Source of the DNA: Dethiobacter alkaliphilus AHT 1
GTDB lineage: Bacteria; Bacillota; Dethiobacteria; Dethiobacterales; Dethiobacteraceae
Length of the DNA: 64,000 nucleotides
Direction: 5' to 3'
Assembly (NCBI RefSeq): GCF_000174415.1
Contig: NZ_ACJM01000004.1
Location: forward strand, 159,161 to 223,160
The position numbers and the translations under genes were made by a program. The notes beneath the pieces are model-generated. The model had not been told where the DNA came from. It did no database searches and saw nothing but the letters and a program-made list of their open reading frames with translations. Position 1 is the stretch's first letter; each line of letters opens with the position of its first letter. This document shows positions 7,659 to 15,304 of this stretch, one piece after another.

Positions 7659-8639
7659 TTAACAAATATACCCAAGATATAGAACGGTAAATGTTGTTAC
7701 TGAAAACATTAAAGTGAGAAATAACACTTGTGGAAGTTTATTCTCCACTACATCTGCAGCTAGTAAGCTGTGGATACGCTCTTCCATATGCTGCTTCTTT
7801 CCCACAAATCCTGCAGCCACACCGGGACTTACATCCTTTTGCTCCACAACAATACGCCAGGACTTCAAAAGTGTGGCGGCATAAGTTTTGGTACGGCCCA
7901 TAGCTGCCACCGCTTCCTGGTCACACAACCGTTCCCGCTCCAACAGATAGCGATCCAGCAAAATGGTGCTAAATGGACTGAAAAACATTAAATCCCGGGC
8001 CAAATGAAAGAGCCATCCGCTTAAGGTATCACCACGACGGACATGAATTAATTCGTGCAACAATACTCCTTCAATCTCTGTATCGGATAATTGCTCCAAC
8101 AGTGGCAGGCTGACTACCACCACGGGCCGAAACAGTCCGCCGGCAAAGGCCACAAACCCTTTCCGCCCGGTGAAAACAACTTTGGGCACACTCATTTGCC
8201 ACCGGTCGCAATATTTTTTCATAATGGTATCCACCCGTAAGCTCTGCTCCGCGGAGGGGTTAAGGGCACTGGCATGCAGCCTCCCAAGATAAAGAGTACT
8301 TCCCGCAGCTTTTAGTAGCCCTAAAACAATTAACAGCACCAATATCGGACCCAAAAAACGTATTGCCATGTCACCTGCCCGGCAGAACAGATCAAACAGC
8401 TGCCAGAATGGGCCTGCAGGATAATAACCGGTACGGCACTGGGTAGTTAAAACTGTATGATATAGGAAAAAGGCAGCAAAAGGCACGATTAAAGCCACCA
8501 TATACATACTCATCCGCTGTTTTGGATGGGTAATCTCAAAAACCTTCAGACAGAGATATACCAACGGAAAGATAAAGAAATAGCCAAAAAACACATACAC
8601 GAAAAAAGTATGCAGGCTAGTCGGCATCAGCGTCACCAT
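7659..8639 (-). CDS. BlaR1/MecR1-like M56 membrane metallopeptidase, no sensor domain
   Basis: A 326-residue protein with several N-terminal membrane segments (about 10-35, 45-62, 95-115), a cytoplasmic zinc-protease domain with HELIH at 195-199 and a downstream ERERLCDQEA motif that supplies the third ligand, and a final membrane segment at about 305-325. BlaR1 proteins cleave or trigger loss of the BlaI repressor. This one ends just after the last membrane segment, so it lacks the external penicillin-binding sensor domain and should sense something else. Its start overlaps the end of the blaI-like gene by 23 bases (ATG at 8639, or the in-frame ATG at 8627). No beta-lactamase gene is nearby. 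Confidence 0.88.
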   Translation of the reverse strand: MVTLMPTSLHTFFVYVFFGYFFIFPLVYLCLKVFEITHPKQRMSMYMVALIVPFAAFFLYHTVLTTQCRTGYYPAGPFWQLFDLFCRAGDMAIRFLGPILVLLIVLGLLKAAGSTLYLGRLHASALNPSAEQSLRVDTIMKKYCDRWQMSVPKVVFTGRKGFVAFAGGLFRPVVVVSLPLLEQLSDTEIEGVLLHELIHVRRGDTLSGWLFHLARDLMFFSPFSTILLDRYLLERERLCDQEAVAAMGRTKTYAATLLKSWRIVVEQKDVSPGVAAGFVGKKQHMEERIHSLLAADVVENKLPQVLFLTLMFSVTTFTVLYLGYIC

Positions 8640-9051
8640 CCTTGTGTGCCGCCAATAACTTTTCCAGTTTTTCTATGGTTTCCCGGTCGTCGCTTTTTAC
8701 ACGGGTCATAAAATGGGCCAGCGTTGCATCGGCAAAATCCTCCAGCAAGCTGTCCAATACGTTGCCCACCACACCCTGGGTAAACTCATCCCGGCTCATT
8801 GCCGGTATAAAAAACGAGGTATTGCCCTGCTTGCGCTTCTCCAGTATTTTCTTGTCGGACAAGCGCCCCATGATGGTCATCACCGTAGTATAGGCAATTT
8901 TACGGCGAGCAGCCAAATCTTCAAAAACATCCCGCACACAAACTTCACAGTCTTTGCGCCAGATAATGTCCATAATTTCGCTTTCCAGGTTACCCAGGAT
9001 TTTGTTTAAACCCTGCATACCTGGCTTAAAATCTACGGGCAGCTTCTTCAT
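8617..9051 (-). CDS. BlaI/MecI/CopY-family transcriptional repressor
   Basis: A 144-residue winged-helix repressor. The segment NLESEIMDIIW, the recognition region KIAYTTVMTIMGRLSDKKIL and a wing reading RKQGNTSFFIPA are typical of BlaI/MecI. The start is ATG 9051, 8 bases after a GGAGGTG site; a longer reading frame upstream runs through the promoter and is not used. The gene overlaps the M56 peptidase gene. A dyad overlapping its -35 box (9098-9116) matches the dyad at the transporter promoter (7487-7505), so it probably represses itself and the DUF2318 transporter operon. Confidence 0.93.
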   Translation of the reverse strand: MKKLPVDFKPGMQGLNKILGNLESEIMDIIWRKDCEVCVRDVFEDLAARRKIAYTTVMTIMGRLSDKKILEKRKQGNTSFFIPAMSRDEFTQGVVGNVLDSLLEDFADATLAHFMTRVKSDDRETIEKLEKLLAAHKDGDADAD

Positions 9052-9081
9052 CCTTTGCCACCTCCTTTTCCTCATGTTCTG

Positions 9082-9110
9082 ATTATACCCCATGCATCTA
9101 CTACAGACAA
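9082..9110 (-). promoter_or_regulatory. Promoter of the blaI-like gene
   Basis: Minus strand TTGTCT (9105-9110), 17-base spacer, TATAAT (9082-9087). The predicted operator covers the -35 box. Confidence 0.7.
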
Positions 9111-9116
9111 TAGTTG
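9098..9116. promoter_or_regulatory. Predicted BlaI-type operator (autoregulation)
   Basis: CTACTA-N7-TAGTTG, overlapping the -35 element of the blaI-like promoter. It shares its first 11 bases, CTACTACAGAC, with the minus-strand reading of the transporter operator. Confidence 0.65.
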
Positions 9117-9148
9117 TTTTTTTCACTTGTGTAATCCAAAGCACCAAT

Positions 9149-9218
9149 GGGACACGGGGACCCTCTGCGAGGACAGGCAGGCCTGGGACACGGGGACAGG
9201 TCAACTGTCCCATTTTGG
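9149..9218. repeat. GGGACA-type repeat cluster
   Basis: Two copies of TGGGACACGGGGAC within 60 bases, followed by an inverted arm CTGTCCCA. Words of this type (GGGACACGGGGACAGG) recur between genes in many bacteria and are often linked to REP-type or transposon-derived palindromes. No transposase is in the window. Confidence 0.65.
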
Positions 9219-9239
9219 AAAAAAGTGCTTATGCACAGA

Positions 9240-9265
9240 AAAGCCCTTCACCATTGAAGGGCTTT
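9240..9265 (-). terminator. Terminator of the pyrimidine operon
   Basis: AAGCCCTTCA/TGAAGGGCTT stem with a 4-base loop, followed on the minus strand by TTCTGTG and on the plus strand by CACTTTTCT. It lies about 100 bases after the pyrE stop. Confidence 0.65.
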
Positions 9266-9338
9266 CACTTTTCTATAAATTCTATAAAATGCAACTCATA
9301 TCTTAATGTCCCTTCTCTTTTCAGCGTGGACGAATTTT

Positions 9339-9369
9339 GGGACAAGGAACCTGTCCCCGTGTCCCATTA
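9339..9369. repeat. GGGACA-type repeat abutting pyrE
   Basis: TGGGACAAGGAACCTGTCCC followed by CGTGTCCCA: an inverted counterpart of the cluster at 9149-9218. Its end supplies the TAA stop of pyrE. Confidence 0.6.
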
Positions 9370-9942
9370 TTTTCGGCTGCCGGGTTTGACGGCGGGGGTT
9401 CCTTCTTTGCAGAGTGGGCAGTCTGTGGGGTCAAATGATTCTACAGCGACCTGAATCAGGGAAGCGTAGGGGACACCAAAATCAGCTTGGCCTGCGCTGC
9501 GGTCCACGATGGAGCCCACACCGATTACTTCTCCGCCTAAGTCCTTAATTACCTCAATTGCTTCCCGAACCGAACCTCCGGTGGTCACCACATCTTCCAC
9601 CACCAAAACACGCTCACCGGGCTGAATAACAAAACCACGGCGTAAAGTCATGGTGCCTTCTTTATCCCGCTCCACAAAAAGTCCGCGGGTTTTCATGGCC
9701 CGGGCCGTCTCATAAGCCATGACCACACCGCCCAGTGCAGGCCCCACAACCACATCAACGTCTTTATCCTCAAACTGCTTTGCCAGTGCTGCGCAAAGTT
9801 CCTGGGCAAATTCCGGATATTGAAAAACACGGGCGCACTGCAGATAACGGTTACTGTGCCGGCCCGAGGTGAGCTGAAAATGTCCTTCCAGTAAAACATC
9901 GGCTTTTTTAAAAATCTCCAAAACCCGTTCCCTTGTAAGCAT
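9367..9942 (-). CDS. pyrE: Orotate phosphoribosyltransferase
   Basis: Joins orotate to PRPP to give OMP, the fifth step of UMP synthesis. The 191-residue protein has the PRPP-binding motif RVLVVEDVVTTGG (about 111-123) and an N-terminal hood with the HFQLTSGRHS segment of the longer PyrE type. The C-terminus carries CPLCKEGTPAVKPGS, a two-Cys tail seen in some Firmicute and archaeal PyrE proteins. It is the last gene of the pyr operon, 14 bases after pyrF, and starts at ATG 9942 after GAGAGGATT. Confidence 0.95.
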   Translation of the reverse strand: MLTRERVLEIFKKADVLLEGHFQLTSGRHSNRYLQCARVFQYPEFAQELCAALAKQFEDKDVDVVVGPALGGVVMAYETARAMKTRGLFVERDKEGTMTLRRGFVIQPGERVLVVEDVVTTGGSVREAIEVIKDLGGEVIGVGSIVDRSAGQADFGVPYASLIQVAVESFDPTDCPLCKEGTPAVKPGSRK

Positions 9943-9956
9943 ATTACCAATCCTCT

Positions 9957-10664
9957 CTACTCAATTTCCGCCAGCAGCCTTTTGGCCGCTTCTGCCGGGT
10001 CTTCAGCCTTGGTCAGCGGGCGGCCCACCACAAGATAGTCGGCACCCTGCTTTAGCGCATCCTTTGGCGTCACAATTCTGCTTTGGTCATCACCGGCAGC
10101 CCAGGCGGGCCTAATACCCGGTGTTACAATCACGAAATCTTCGCCGCAGGCTTTTCTGATCCAGGGTATTTCTCTGGCTGAAGCCACTACGCCGTCTAAG
10201 CCCGCTTGCTGGCATTGCCGAGCTAAGGCCCCCACATGTTCCGGCAGGCTGCGGGTAACACCCAGTTCATCCTGCAGCTCCTCCTCCGACATGGAGGTGA
10301 GGACGGTAACACCGATTAACAGTGGTGCCGGTATGCCCAGTTTTTCAGCACGCTTTTTTGCCGCTGCTGCGGTATCAGCCATCATTTTTTTGCCGCCGGA
10401 GGCGTGGACGTTAAACATAAAAGCACCCAGCCCCACCACCGCTTCCGCAGCACGGGCGGCGGTGTTGGGAATGTCATGAAACTTCAAATCCAAAAAAACC
10501 TTGCCGCCGGCGTCAGCTATTGTTTTTACAATGCCGGGGCCGGTATTATTATACAGCTGCAGTCCCACTTTAAAAGCGCCCACATGATCCCGCAGAGCGG
10601 TGGTCAACGCCAGTGCTTCCTGCTGTGTATCCACATCAAGGGCCACAATTATTTTTTCACGCAT
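9957..10664 (-). CDS. pyrF: Orotidine 5'-phosphate decarboxylase
   Basis: Decarboxylates OMP to UMP, the last step of the pathway. About 235 residues with IIVALDVDTQQEA at the start, the catalytic tetrad region FLDLKFHDIPNT, and the phosphate-binding end IVTPGIRPA...ADYLVVGRPLTKA. This is the group I (PyrF) form. Starts at GTG 10670 and ATG 10664 are both possible; GGAG lies 8-10 bases before the ATG. The start overlaps the end of pyrD, which implies coupled translation. Confidence 0.96.
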   Translation of the reverse strand: MREKIIVALDVDTQQEALALTTALRDHVGAFKVGLQLYNNTGPGIVKTIADAGGKVFLDLKFHDIPNTAARAAEAVVGLGAFMFNVHASGGKKMMADTAAAAKKRAEKLGIPAPLLIGVTVLTSMSEEELQDELGVTRSLPEHVGALARQCQQAGLDGVVASAREIPWIRKACGEDFVIVTPGIRPAWAAGDDQSRIVTPKDALKQGADYLVVGRPLTKAEDPAEAAKRLLAEIE

Positions 10665-11599
10665 CCGCACTCATCTCCTGTTTTTTGCCATTCTTTTTTA
10701 GCCAGTCCCACAATTTCCTGTACCGAGGAATATCCCTCTTCCTCTAAGTACCTGTGGATTCCCTGCACCGTTTCCGGACAGACGGTGGGATTAACAAAAT
10801 TGGCAGCGCCGATGGCCACAGCCGTTGCTCCGGCCAGCAAAAACTCCACCGCATCCTGGGCGCTGCTTATGCCTCCCATGCCGATAACGGGAATATTAAC
10901 CGCTTCCGTTACCTGCCAGACCATACGCAATGCCACCGGCTTTACTGCAGGGCCTGATAACCCACCGGTTAAATTGGCCAGCACAGGGCGCTTTGTATGC
11001 GTATCAATGGCCATTCCCAACAAGGTATTAATCAGGGAAAGGGCATCGGCGCCCCCTTCTTCTGCCGCTTTGGCGATACCGGCAATATCGGTAACATTGG
11101 GAGACAGTTTTATAATCAGCGTTTTATCCGTTAAAGACCGCAACTCTTTTACCAGGGCGGACACCACTGCAGGATCGGTACCAAAGGCCATGCCGCCGGC
11201 CTTTACATTGGGACAGGAGATATTTATTTCATAAGCGGCGGCCGCTTCCACCTCTTCCAACACCGCGATAACCGCCCGGTACTGCTCCACGCTGTGACCG
11301 GCCACATTAACTATTACCGGCGCACCAACGTTCTCAAGCGCCCGGATTTTTTCTTTGGCAGCCTTTACTCCGGGATTTTGCAGGCCAATGGCATTTAACA
11401 TCCCGGCGGGAGTTTCCGCCAGCCGCACCGGCGGATTACCTGCACAGGGCTCGGCAGTTGTCCCTTTAACTACAATGGCACCCAGCCTGGCAAGGTCAAA
11501 AAAGGGCGCATACTCTTCTCCGTAGCCAAAGCATCCGGAAGCAGGCATTACCGGGTTTTTTAAAGTCAATTGGCCAATCTTTACCGTTAAATCAGGCAT
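10649..11599 (-). CDS. pyrD: Dihydroorotate dehydrogenase, catalytic subunit (class 1B)
   Basis: FMN enzyme that oxidises dihydroorotate to orotate. The 316-residue protein begins with PDLTVKIGQLTLKNPV and shows the class 1 active-site loop EINISCPNVKAGG, where Cys is the base, then KLSPNVTDI, GLSGPAVKP and GMGGISSAQDA. Class 1B is indicated by the neighbouring pyrK, which supplies FAD and a [2Fe-2S] cluster so that NAD is the acceptor. The start is ATG 11599 after GGGAGGTG; it overlaps the pyrK stop. A longer frame upstream is the shadow of pyrK. Confidence 0.96.
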   Translation of the reverse strand: MPDLTVKIGQLTLKNPVMPASGCFGYGEEYAPFFDLARLGAIVVKGTTAEPCAGNPPVRLAETPAGMLNAIGLQNPGVKAAKEKIRALENVGAPVIVNVAGHSVEQYRAVIAVLEEVEAAAAYEINISCPNVKAGGMAFGTDPAVVSALVKELRSLTDKTLIIKLSPNVTDIAGIAKAAEEGGADALSLINTLLGMAIDTHTKRPVLANLTGGLSGPAVKPVALRMVWQVTEAVNIPVIGMGGISSAQDAVEFLLAGATAVAIGAANFVNPTVCPETVQGIHRYLEEEGYSSVQEIVGLAKKEWQKTGDECGCVKK

Positions 11600-12353
11600 T
11601 GGCAAACACCTCCCTACCGGCAAAAACCGGGCCGTCCACACAAACCCGCTTATATTCTCCAGAGGTTCCCACCGGGACGACACAGCCCAGGCAGGCACCC
11701 ACACCACAAGCCATCCGGGCCTCCAGCGATACATAGCAGGTTCGGTTATACCGGGCGGCAATGGCACTTACCTGACGGAGCATTCCCTCCGGGCCGCAGG
11801 CAAATACATGGGCCTCGCGCTGGGCAATGGCCTTTTGGGCCAACTCGGTAACAAAACCATGGTAACCTGCGGAACCATCATCGGTGGCTTCAGCATATTC
11901 ACTTACCAGGTTTTCGTAATCTTTCTGCATTACCAGCTCATCTTTAGTCCTGGCACCGTAAAAGAAATAAACATCCTGCCCCGCCTCCCGCAGAGAGCGC
12001 AGCAGGTAATAAAGCGGTGCGGCACCTATGCCGCCCGCCACCACCACAGCAGGGCCCTTGTGGTGTGGAAAGCCATTACCTAAAGGCCCTACAATATCCA
12101 CGGTATCTCCCGCGTTTTTGGCAGACAAAAGAGTGGTACCCCGTCCGGCTGCCCGGTACAGAAGTGTCAGGCTGTCTTCTGAACAGTCATGGACGCTGAT
12201 GGGCCGCCGCAGGTAGGGATCATGGGTCTCTCCCACCGCCACCTGAACAAACTGGCCCGGCCTGGCACCGGTTTTACCCCTAAGCACCAGACGGCGGACC
12301 TGACTGCCCACCTGCTGGTGGCTGATAATCTCCAACGACATTTTTTTCGTCAT
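11592..12353 (-). CDS. pyrK: Dihydroorotate dehydrogenase electron-transfer subunit
   Basis: Partner of PyrD 1B. It carries FAD and a [2Fe-2S] cluster and passes electrons from dihydroorotate oxidation to NAD. About 253 residues: a ferredoxin-reductase-like FAD domain with DPYLRRPISVHD, an NAD-binding stretch VVVAGGIGAAPLYYLL, and the C-terminal cluster motif ACGVGACLGC plus a fourth Cys in RVCVDGPVF. The start chosen is ATG 12353, nine bases after GGAAAGG and overlapping the pyrC stop. An ATG further upstream lies inside pyrC. Confidence 0.95.
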   Translation of the reverse strand: MTKKMSLEIISHQQVGSQVRRLVLRGKTGARPGQFVQVAVGETHDPYLRRPISVHDCSEDSLTLLYRAAGRGTTLLSAKNAGDTVDIVGPLGNGFPHHKGPAVVVAGGIGAAPLYYLLRSLREAGQDVYFFYGARTKDELVMQKDYENLVSEYAEATDDGSAGYHGFVTELAQKAIAQREAHVFACGPEGMLRQVSAIAARYNRTCYVSLEARMACGVGACLGCVVPVGTSGEYKRVCVDGPVFAGREVFANA

Positions 12354-12354
12354 A

Positions 12355-13641
12355 TTACTCAACCTTTCCATCCCGCATTACCACTGTACCCGCCACCATG
12401 GTGAGAACAGGAATGCCGGTCACCGGCCAGCGGTCAAAAGGCGTGTTTTTTCCTTTGGAATAAAACCGTTCTTTCTCTATAATCTGCTCTTGTTGGGTAT
12501 CAATTATGGCCAGATCTGCAGCGCCGCCGGGCTTCAGTGTTCCGTGGGGAACGCCAAGAATGGCCGCCGGGCGCCACGACATGCGCTCCACCAATTGCGA
12601 AAGCGAGATAACTCCCGGGCGGACCAGATGGGTATACAAAAGAGGAAACGCCGTTTCCAGGCCCACAATGCCAAAGGGGGCTGAGATAAAATCATTTGCT
12701 TTCTCGCTCTCGGTATGCGGAGCATGGTCTGTACCCACCGCATCAATGGTGCCGTCGGCCAAGCCCTTCCTCACTGCCGCCACATCTTCTGCCGTCCGCA
12801 GCGGTGGCTTCATTTTGGCATTGGTATTGTATCCTTCTACCGCTTCATCAGTAAGCAGCAAATGATGCGGTGTCACCTCCGCTGTAACCGGGATACCTTC
12901 TTTTTTCGCCTTGCGGATCAGCTCCACCGCTTCGGCACAGGACACATGCATAATGTGGATGCGGCAGCCCGTTTCTTTGGCCAGCACTAAATCACGGGCC
13001 AGCATAACAGTTTCTGCCGCCGCAGGCATTCCCTGCAAACCAAGGCGCGCCGACACCACGCCTTCATGAAGCTGACCGTTTCCGGCCAACGCCTCTTCTT
13101 CGCAGTGTTCAAAAAGGGGGATATCCAACTCTCGGCAGTATAACATGGCATTTCTCAGCAGCCGGGCATCTGGAACACCCCGACCATCATCTGTGACAGC
13201 CCGGGCACCCTGCTTTACCATGCCGCCGATTTCTGCCAGTTCGTTGCCTTCGGATCCTTTGGTAACAGCTCCCACAGGCCACACACGTACCAGATTGGCT
13301 TTGGCCGCCAGCTCATTCTGCCGGGCAACCATTTGCGCATTATCTATCACCGGCCTAGTGTTTGGTAAGGCGGTGATGCCGGTGTACCCTCCCGCTGCAG
13401 CTGCGCGGCTGCCGGTAAGTACTGTCTCCTTGGCCTCACCACCGGGCTGGCGCAGGTGGGTATGTAAATCAATAAACCCGGGCACCACCACTTTGCCGGC
13501 GGCATCAATGATTTCCCGGCCCTCCGCCTCGATGTTTTGGGCAATCCGGGCAATTTTGCCCTCTGCCACCAGCACATCAAAAATACCGTCTATATTCTGG
13601 GAGGGGTCTACCACTGTGCCCCCGCGAATAACCATTTCCAA
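12355..13641 (-). CDS. pyrC: Dihydroorotase
   Basis: Zinc amidohydrolase that closes carbamoyl aspartate to dihydroorotate. About 428 residues with metal-binding DLHTHLRQPG (near residue 60), IHIMHVSCAEA, and the Asp base in GTDHAPHTESEK: the long class I (PyrC/allantoinase-like) form. The start is uncertain: GAGGTG lies 6 bases before a TTG at 13641, which I prefer; GTG 13650 and ATG 13635 are in frame. The gene lies between pyrB and pyrK with near-zero gaps. Confidence 0.95.
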   Translation of the reverse strand: MEMVIRGGTVVDPSQNIDGIFDVLVAEGKIARIAQNIEAEGREIIDAAGKVVVPGFIDLHTHLRQPGGEAKETVLTGSRAAAAGGYTGITALPNTRPVIDNAQMVARQNELAAKANLVRVWPVGAVTKGSEGNELAEIGGMVKQGARAVTDDGRGVPDARLLRNAMLYCRELDIPLFEHCEEEALAGNGQLHEGVVSARLGLQGMPAAAETVMLARDLVLAKETGCRIHIMHVSCAEAVELIRKAKKEGIPVTAEVTPHHLLLTDEAVEGYNTNAKMKPPLRTAEDVAAVRKGLADGTIDAVGTDHAPHTESEKANDFISAPFGIVGLETAFPLLYTHLVRPGVISLSQLVERMSWRPAAILGVPHGTLKPGGAADLAIIDTQQEQIIEKERFYSKGKNTPFDRWPVTGIPVLTMVAGTVVMRDGKVE

Positions 13642-13660
13642 CCCATTCACCTCATTTTAT

Positions 13661-14569
13661 TCAGGTTAACACACGGTCCAATACCGCCATTCTTACCGCC
13701 ACACCGTTGTTAATCTGTTTGATAATCCGGGAACGTGGGGAATCATAAGCTGCCGCAGACAGCTCCACGCCCACATTCACTGGTCCGGGGTGCATAATAA
13801 TGGCCTCTTTTTTCATAAGTTCCAACCGCCTGTTATTAATCCCGTAATAATCAGCATATTCTGCCAGGGAAGGCAGCAGGCCGCCTTGCTGACGTTCCCA
13901 CTGGATACGCAGCAAATAGACAACATCCGCTTCTGCCAGCGCCAGATCCACATCGGCCACCAACTCCGCTCCTAATGCCGACATTTCCGGCGGCACCAGG
14001 GTAGGGGGGCCTGCCATCTGCACTTTCAGGCCCATGGCCTGCATGGCAAACAGATTGGACCGGGCAACCCGGCTGTGCCGGATATCTCCCACAAACAGCA
14101 CTTTGCGGCCGGCCAAAGTATCATATTCCTGCCGGATAGTCAATAAATCCAACATCGCCTGGGTAGGATGCTGATGCCAGCCGTCACCGGCATTGATGAC
14201 CGGGATGTCCAACTTTTGGGCCAAAAACTCCGGGATTCCCGAAGAAGCATGGCGCACCACCAGAGCACTGATACCCATGGCCTGCAGTGTTCTGGCAGTA
14301 TCCAGCACACTTTCACCTTTGACCAGACTGCTGGACGCAGTTTGCAGTTCAACCACTTCTGCTCCCAGGTTTTTAGCGGCACGCTCAAAGGAACTCTTTG
14401 TCCGGGTACTGGGTTCAAAAAACAGCAGACCCACCATTTTACCACGCAAAGTATCCAGAGGCAGCAAGGTGCCCCCGTTATTTATACCATGGTAATGCTG
14501 TGCTGCATTCAACAAATCATGTATTTCCTGCTGCGACATCTGATAAGTGCTGAGAAAATGATTAATCAT
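13661..14569 (-). CDS. pyrB: Aspartate carbamoyltransferase, catalytic subunit
   Basis: Condenses carbamoyl phosphate with aspartate, the committed step. The 302-residue protein has the carbamoyl-phosphate motif FFEPSTRTKSSFE (about 52-64), HPTQAMLDLLTI, and the aspartate-loop region LLRIQWERQ. No regulatory pyrI gene follows, as usual in Firmicutes. It starts at ATG 14569 after GGAGG, 12 bases past the DUF3786 gene. No PyrR gene or obvious PyrR attenuator was recognised upstream. Confidence 0.96.
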   Translation of the reverse strand: MINHFLSTYQMSQQEIHDLLNAAQHYHGINNGGTLLPLDTLRGKMVGLLFFEPSTRTKSSFERAAKNLGAEVVELQTASSSLVKGESVLDTARTLQAMGISALVVRHASSGIPEFLAQKLDIPVINAGDGWHQHPTQAMLDLLTIRQEYDTLAGRKVLFVGDIRHSRVARSNLFAMQAMGLKVQMAGPPTLVPPEMSALGAELVADVDLALAEADVVYLLRIQWERQQGGLLPSLAEYADYYGINNRRLELMKKEAIIMHPGPVNVGVELSAAAYDSPRSRIIKQINNGVAVRMAVLDRVLT

Positions 14570-14581
14570 ATTTAACCTCCG

Positions 14582-15184
14582 CTAACAACCGGCAGCGGCC
14601 AGTAGTCGTTTAGACACAGCAATACCCAGCATATACAATGAAGCTGTGGGCAGATATGTGGGCGATGAAGCGTCAAATAAAATATTGGCTTTGGCGGGAA
14701 ATTCATCATCCCCCAGCCAGATCATAAAGGCTAAGGGCAGGCGGGGGAAGGCGGGAATTATGGCTCCGACATGGCCCAGATCCGTTTTCGTGGCTCCCAA
14801 TGTTTCCGCAGCCTGCAAAAACTTTTCAGAATCATCACCTAACGCTTTGGCCAGCGGGAAAATGGCCTCCTGCTGAAATGGTGCAAAGTGATGCGGTCCC
14901 CCGGGCAGCTCCAGAAAAGATAACCACTGCTCCCGACAGGGCAAACCGCTTGCACCGGCCAGATACTGCAAAATAATTATCAGTTCCTCATGGGGCAGGG
15001 GCGGCCAGTCTCTGACAGTTACTTCTCCCTCCGGATGGGTCACAGTGCAGTGCTGTCCCAGATAATCAATAATAATAGCACGCCCGTCCTCTATACACCG
15101 GCCTCCGGCCAAATCGGCCATAACCGCCGGATCCTTTGCCGCAAAATCACGCAACGCGTCAAAATAAGCCTGTTTGTACTGCAT
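14582..15184 (-). CDS. DUF3786 domain protein
   Basis: A 200-residue protein matching DUF3786 in overall look: YKQAYFDALRDFAAKDPA at the start, GQHCTVTHPEGEV, PLPHEELIIILQYLAGA, and the C-terminal core FPRLPLAFMIWLGDDEFPAKANILFD. DUF3786 is common in anaerobes with the Wood-Ljungdahl pathway and also occurs near corrinoid and CODH/ACS genes; its function is not known. Here it is the first gene of the pyrimidine operon, 12 bases before pyrB. The start is ATG 15184, six bases after GGAGG; the in-frame ATG at 15196 overlaps that site. Confidence 0.8.
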   Translation of the reverse strand: MQYKQAYFDALRDFAAKDPAVMADLAGGRCIEDGRAIIIDYLGQHCTVTHPEGEVTVRDWPPLPHEELIIILQYLAGASGLPCREQWLSFLELPGGPHHFAPFQQEAIFPLAKALGDDSEKFLQAAETLGATKTDLGHVGAIIPAFPRLPLAFMIWLGDDEFPAKANILFDASSPTYLPTASLYMLGIAVSKRLLAAAGC

Positions 15185-15280
15185 AAATGCCTCCATCTTT
15201 AAGATTCCGTTACTAGTTCGTCATATTCAGACTGTTTTCCTTTTTTTCCCCCAAAACCGCCGTGCCGCAAAGCAAAGAAA

Positions 15281-15300
15281 AAGACGCCTGCAGGCGTCTT
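15281..15300 (-). terminator. Terminator between the 15305 gene and the DUF3786-pyr operon
   Basis: Perfect palindrome AAGACGCCTGCAGGCGTCTT, followed on the minus strand by TTTCTTTGC. It lies four bases after the stop of the 15305-15748 gene. Confidence 0.8.
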
Positions 15301-15304
15301 AGTG

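Larger units (their letters stand above)
9052..9366. other. Gap between pyrE and the blaI-like gene
   Basis: Holds, from the left, the blaI-like promoter and operator (9082-9116), a cluster of GGGACA-type repeats (9149-9218), the pyrE terminator hairpin (9240-9265) and another GGGACA-type repeat running into the pyrE stop codon (9339-9369). The long frames that cross it are not credible genes. Confidence 0.7.

Noticed and set aside
7490..7675. Small minus-strand frame of 61 codons between the BlaR1-like gene and the DUF2318 gene
   Set aside because: It runs through a terminator hairpin, a 37-bp palindrome and a promoter, and its composition does not look like protein.
8617..9051. CopY-type copper repressor
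   Set aside because: CopY proteins carry a C-terminal CxCx4CxC motif; this protein has no such cysteines, so the BlaI/MecI type fits better.
9055..9454. Plus-strand frames over the blaI-pyrE gap
   Set aside because: They cross GGGACA repeats and a terminator and run into pyrE on the opposite strand; no ribosome site supports them.
15197..15304. PyrR attenuator or pyrimidine riboswitch before the pyr operon
   Set aside because: Only the terminator of the preceding gene is visible; no antiterminator/anti-antiterminator set or PyrR-binding loop could be drawn.
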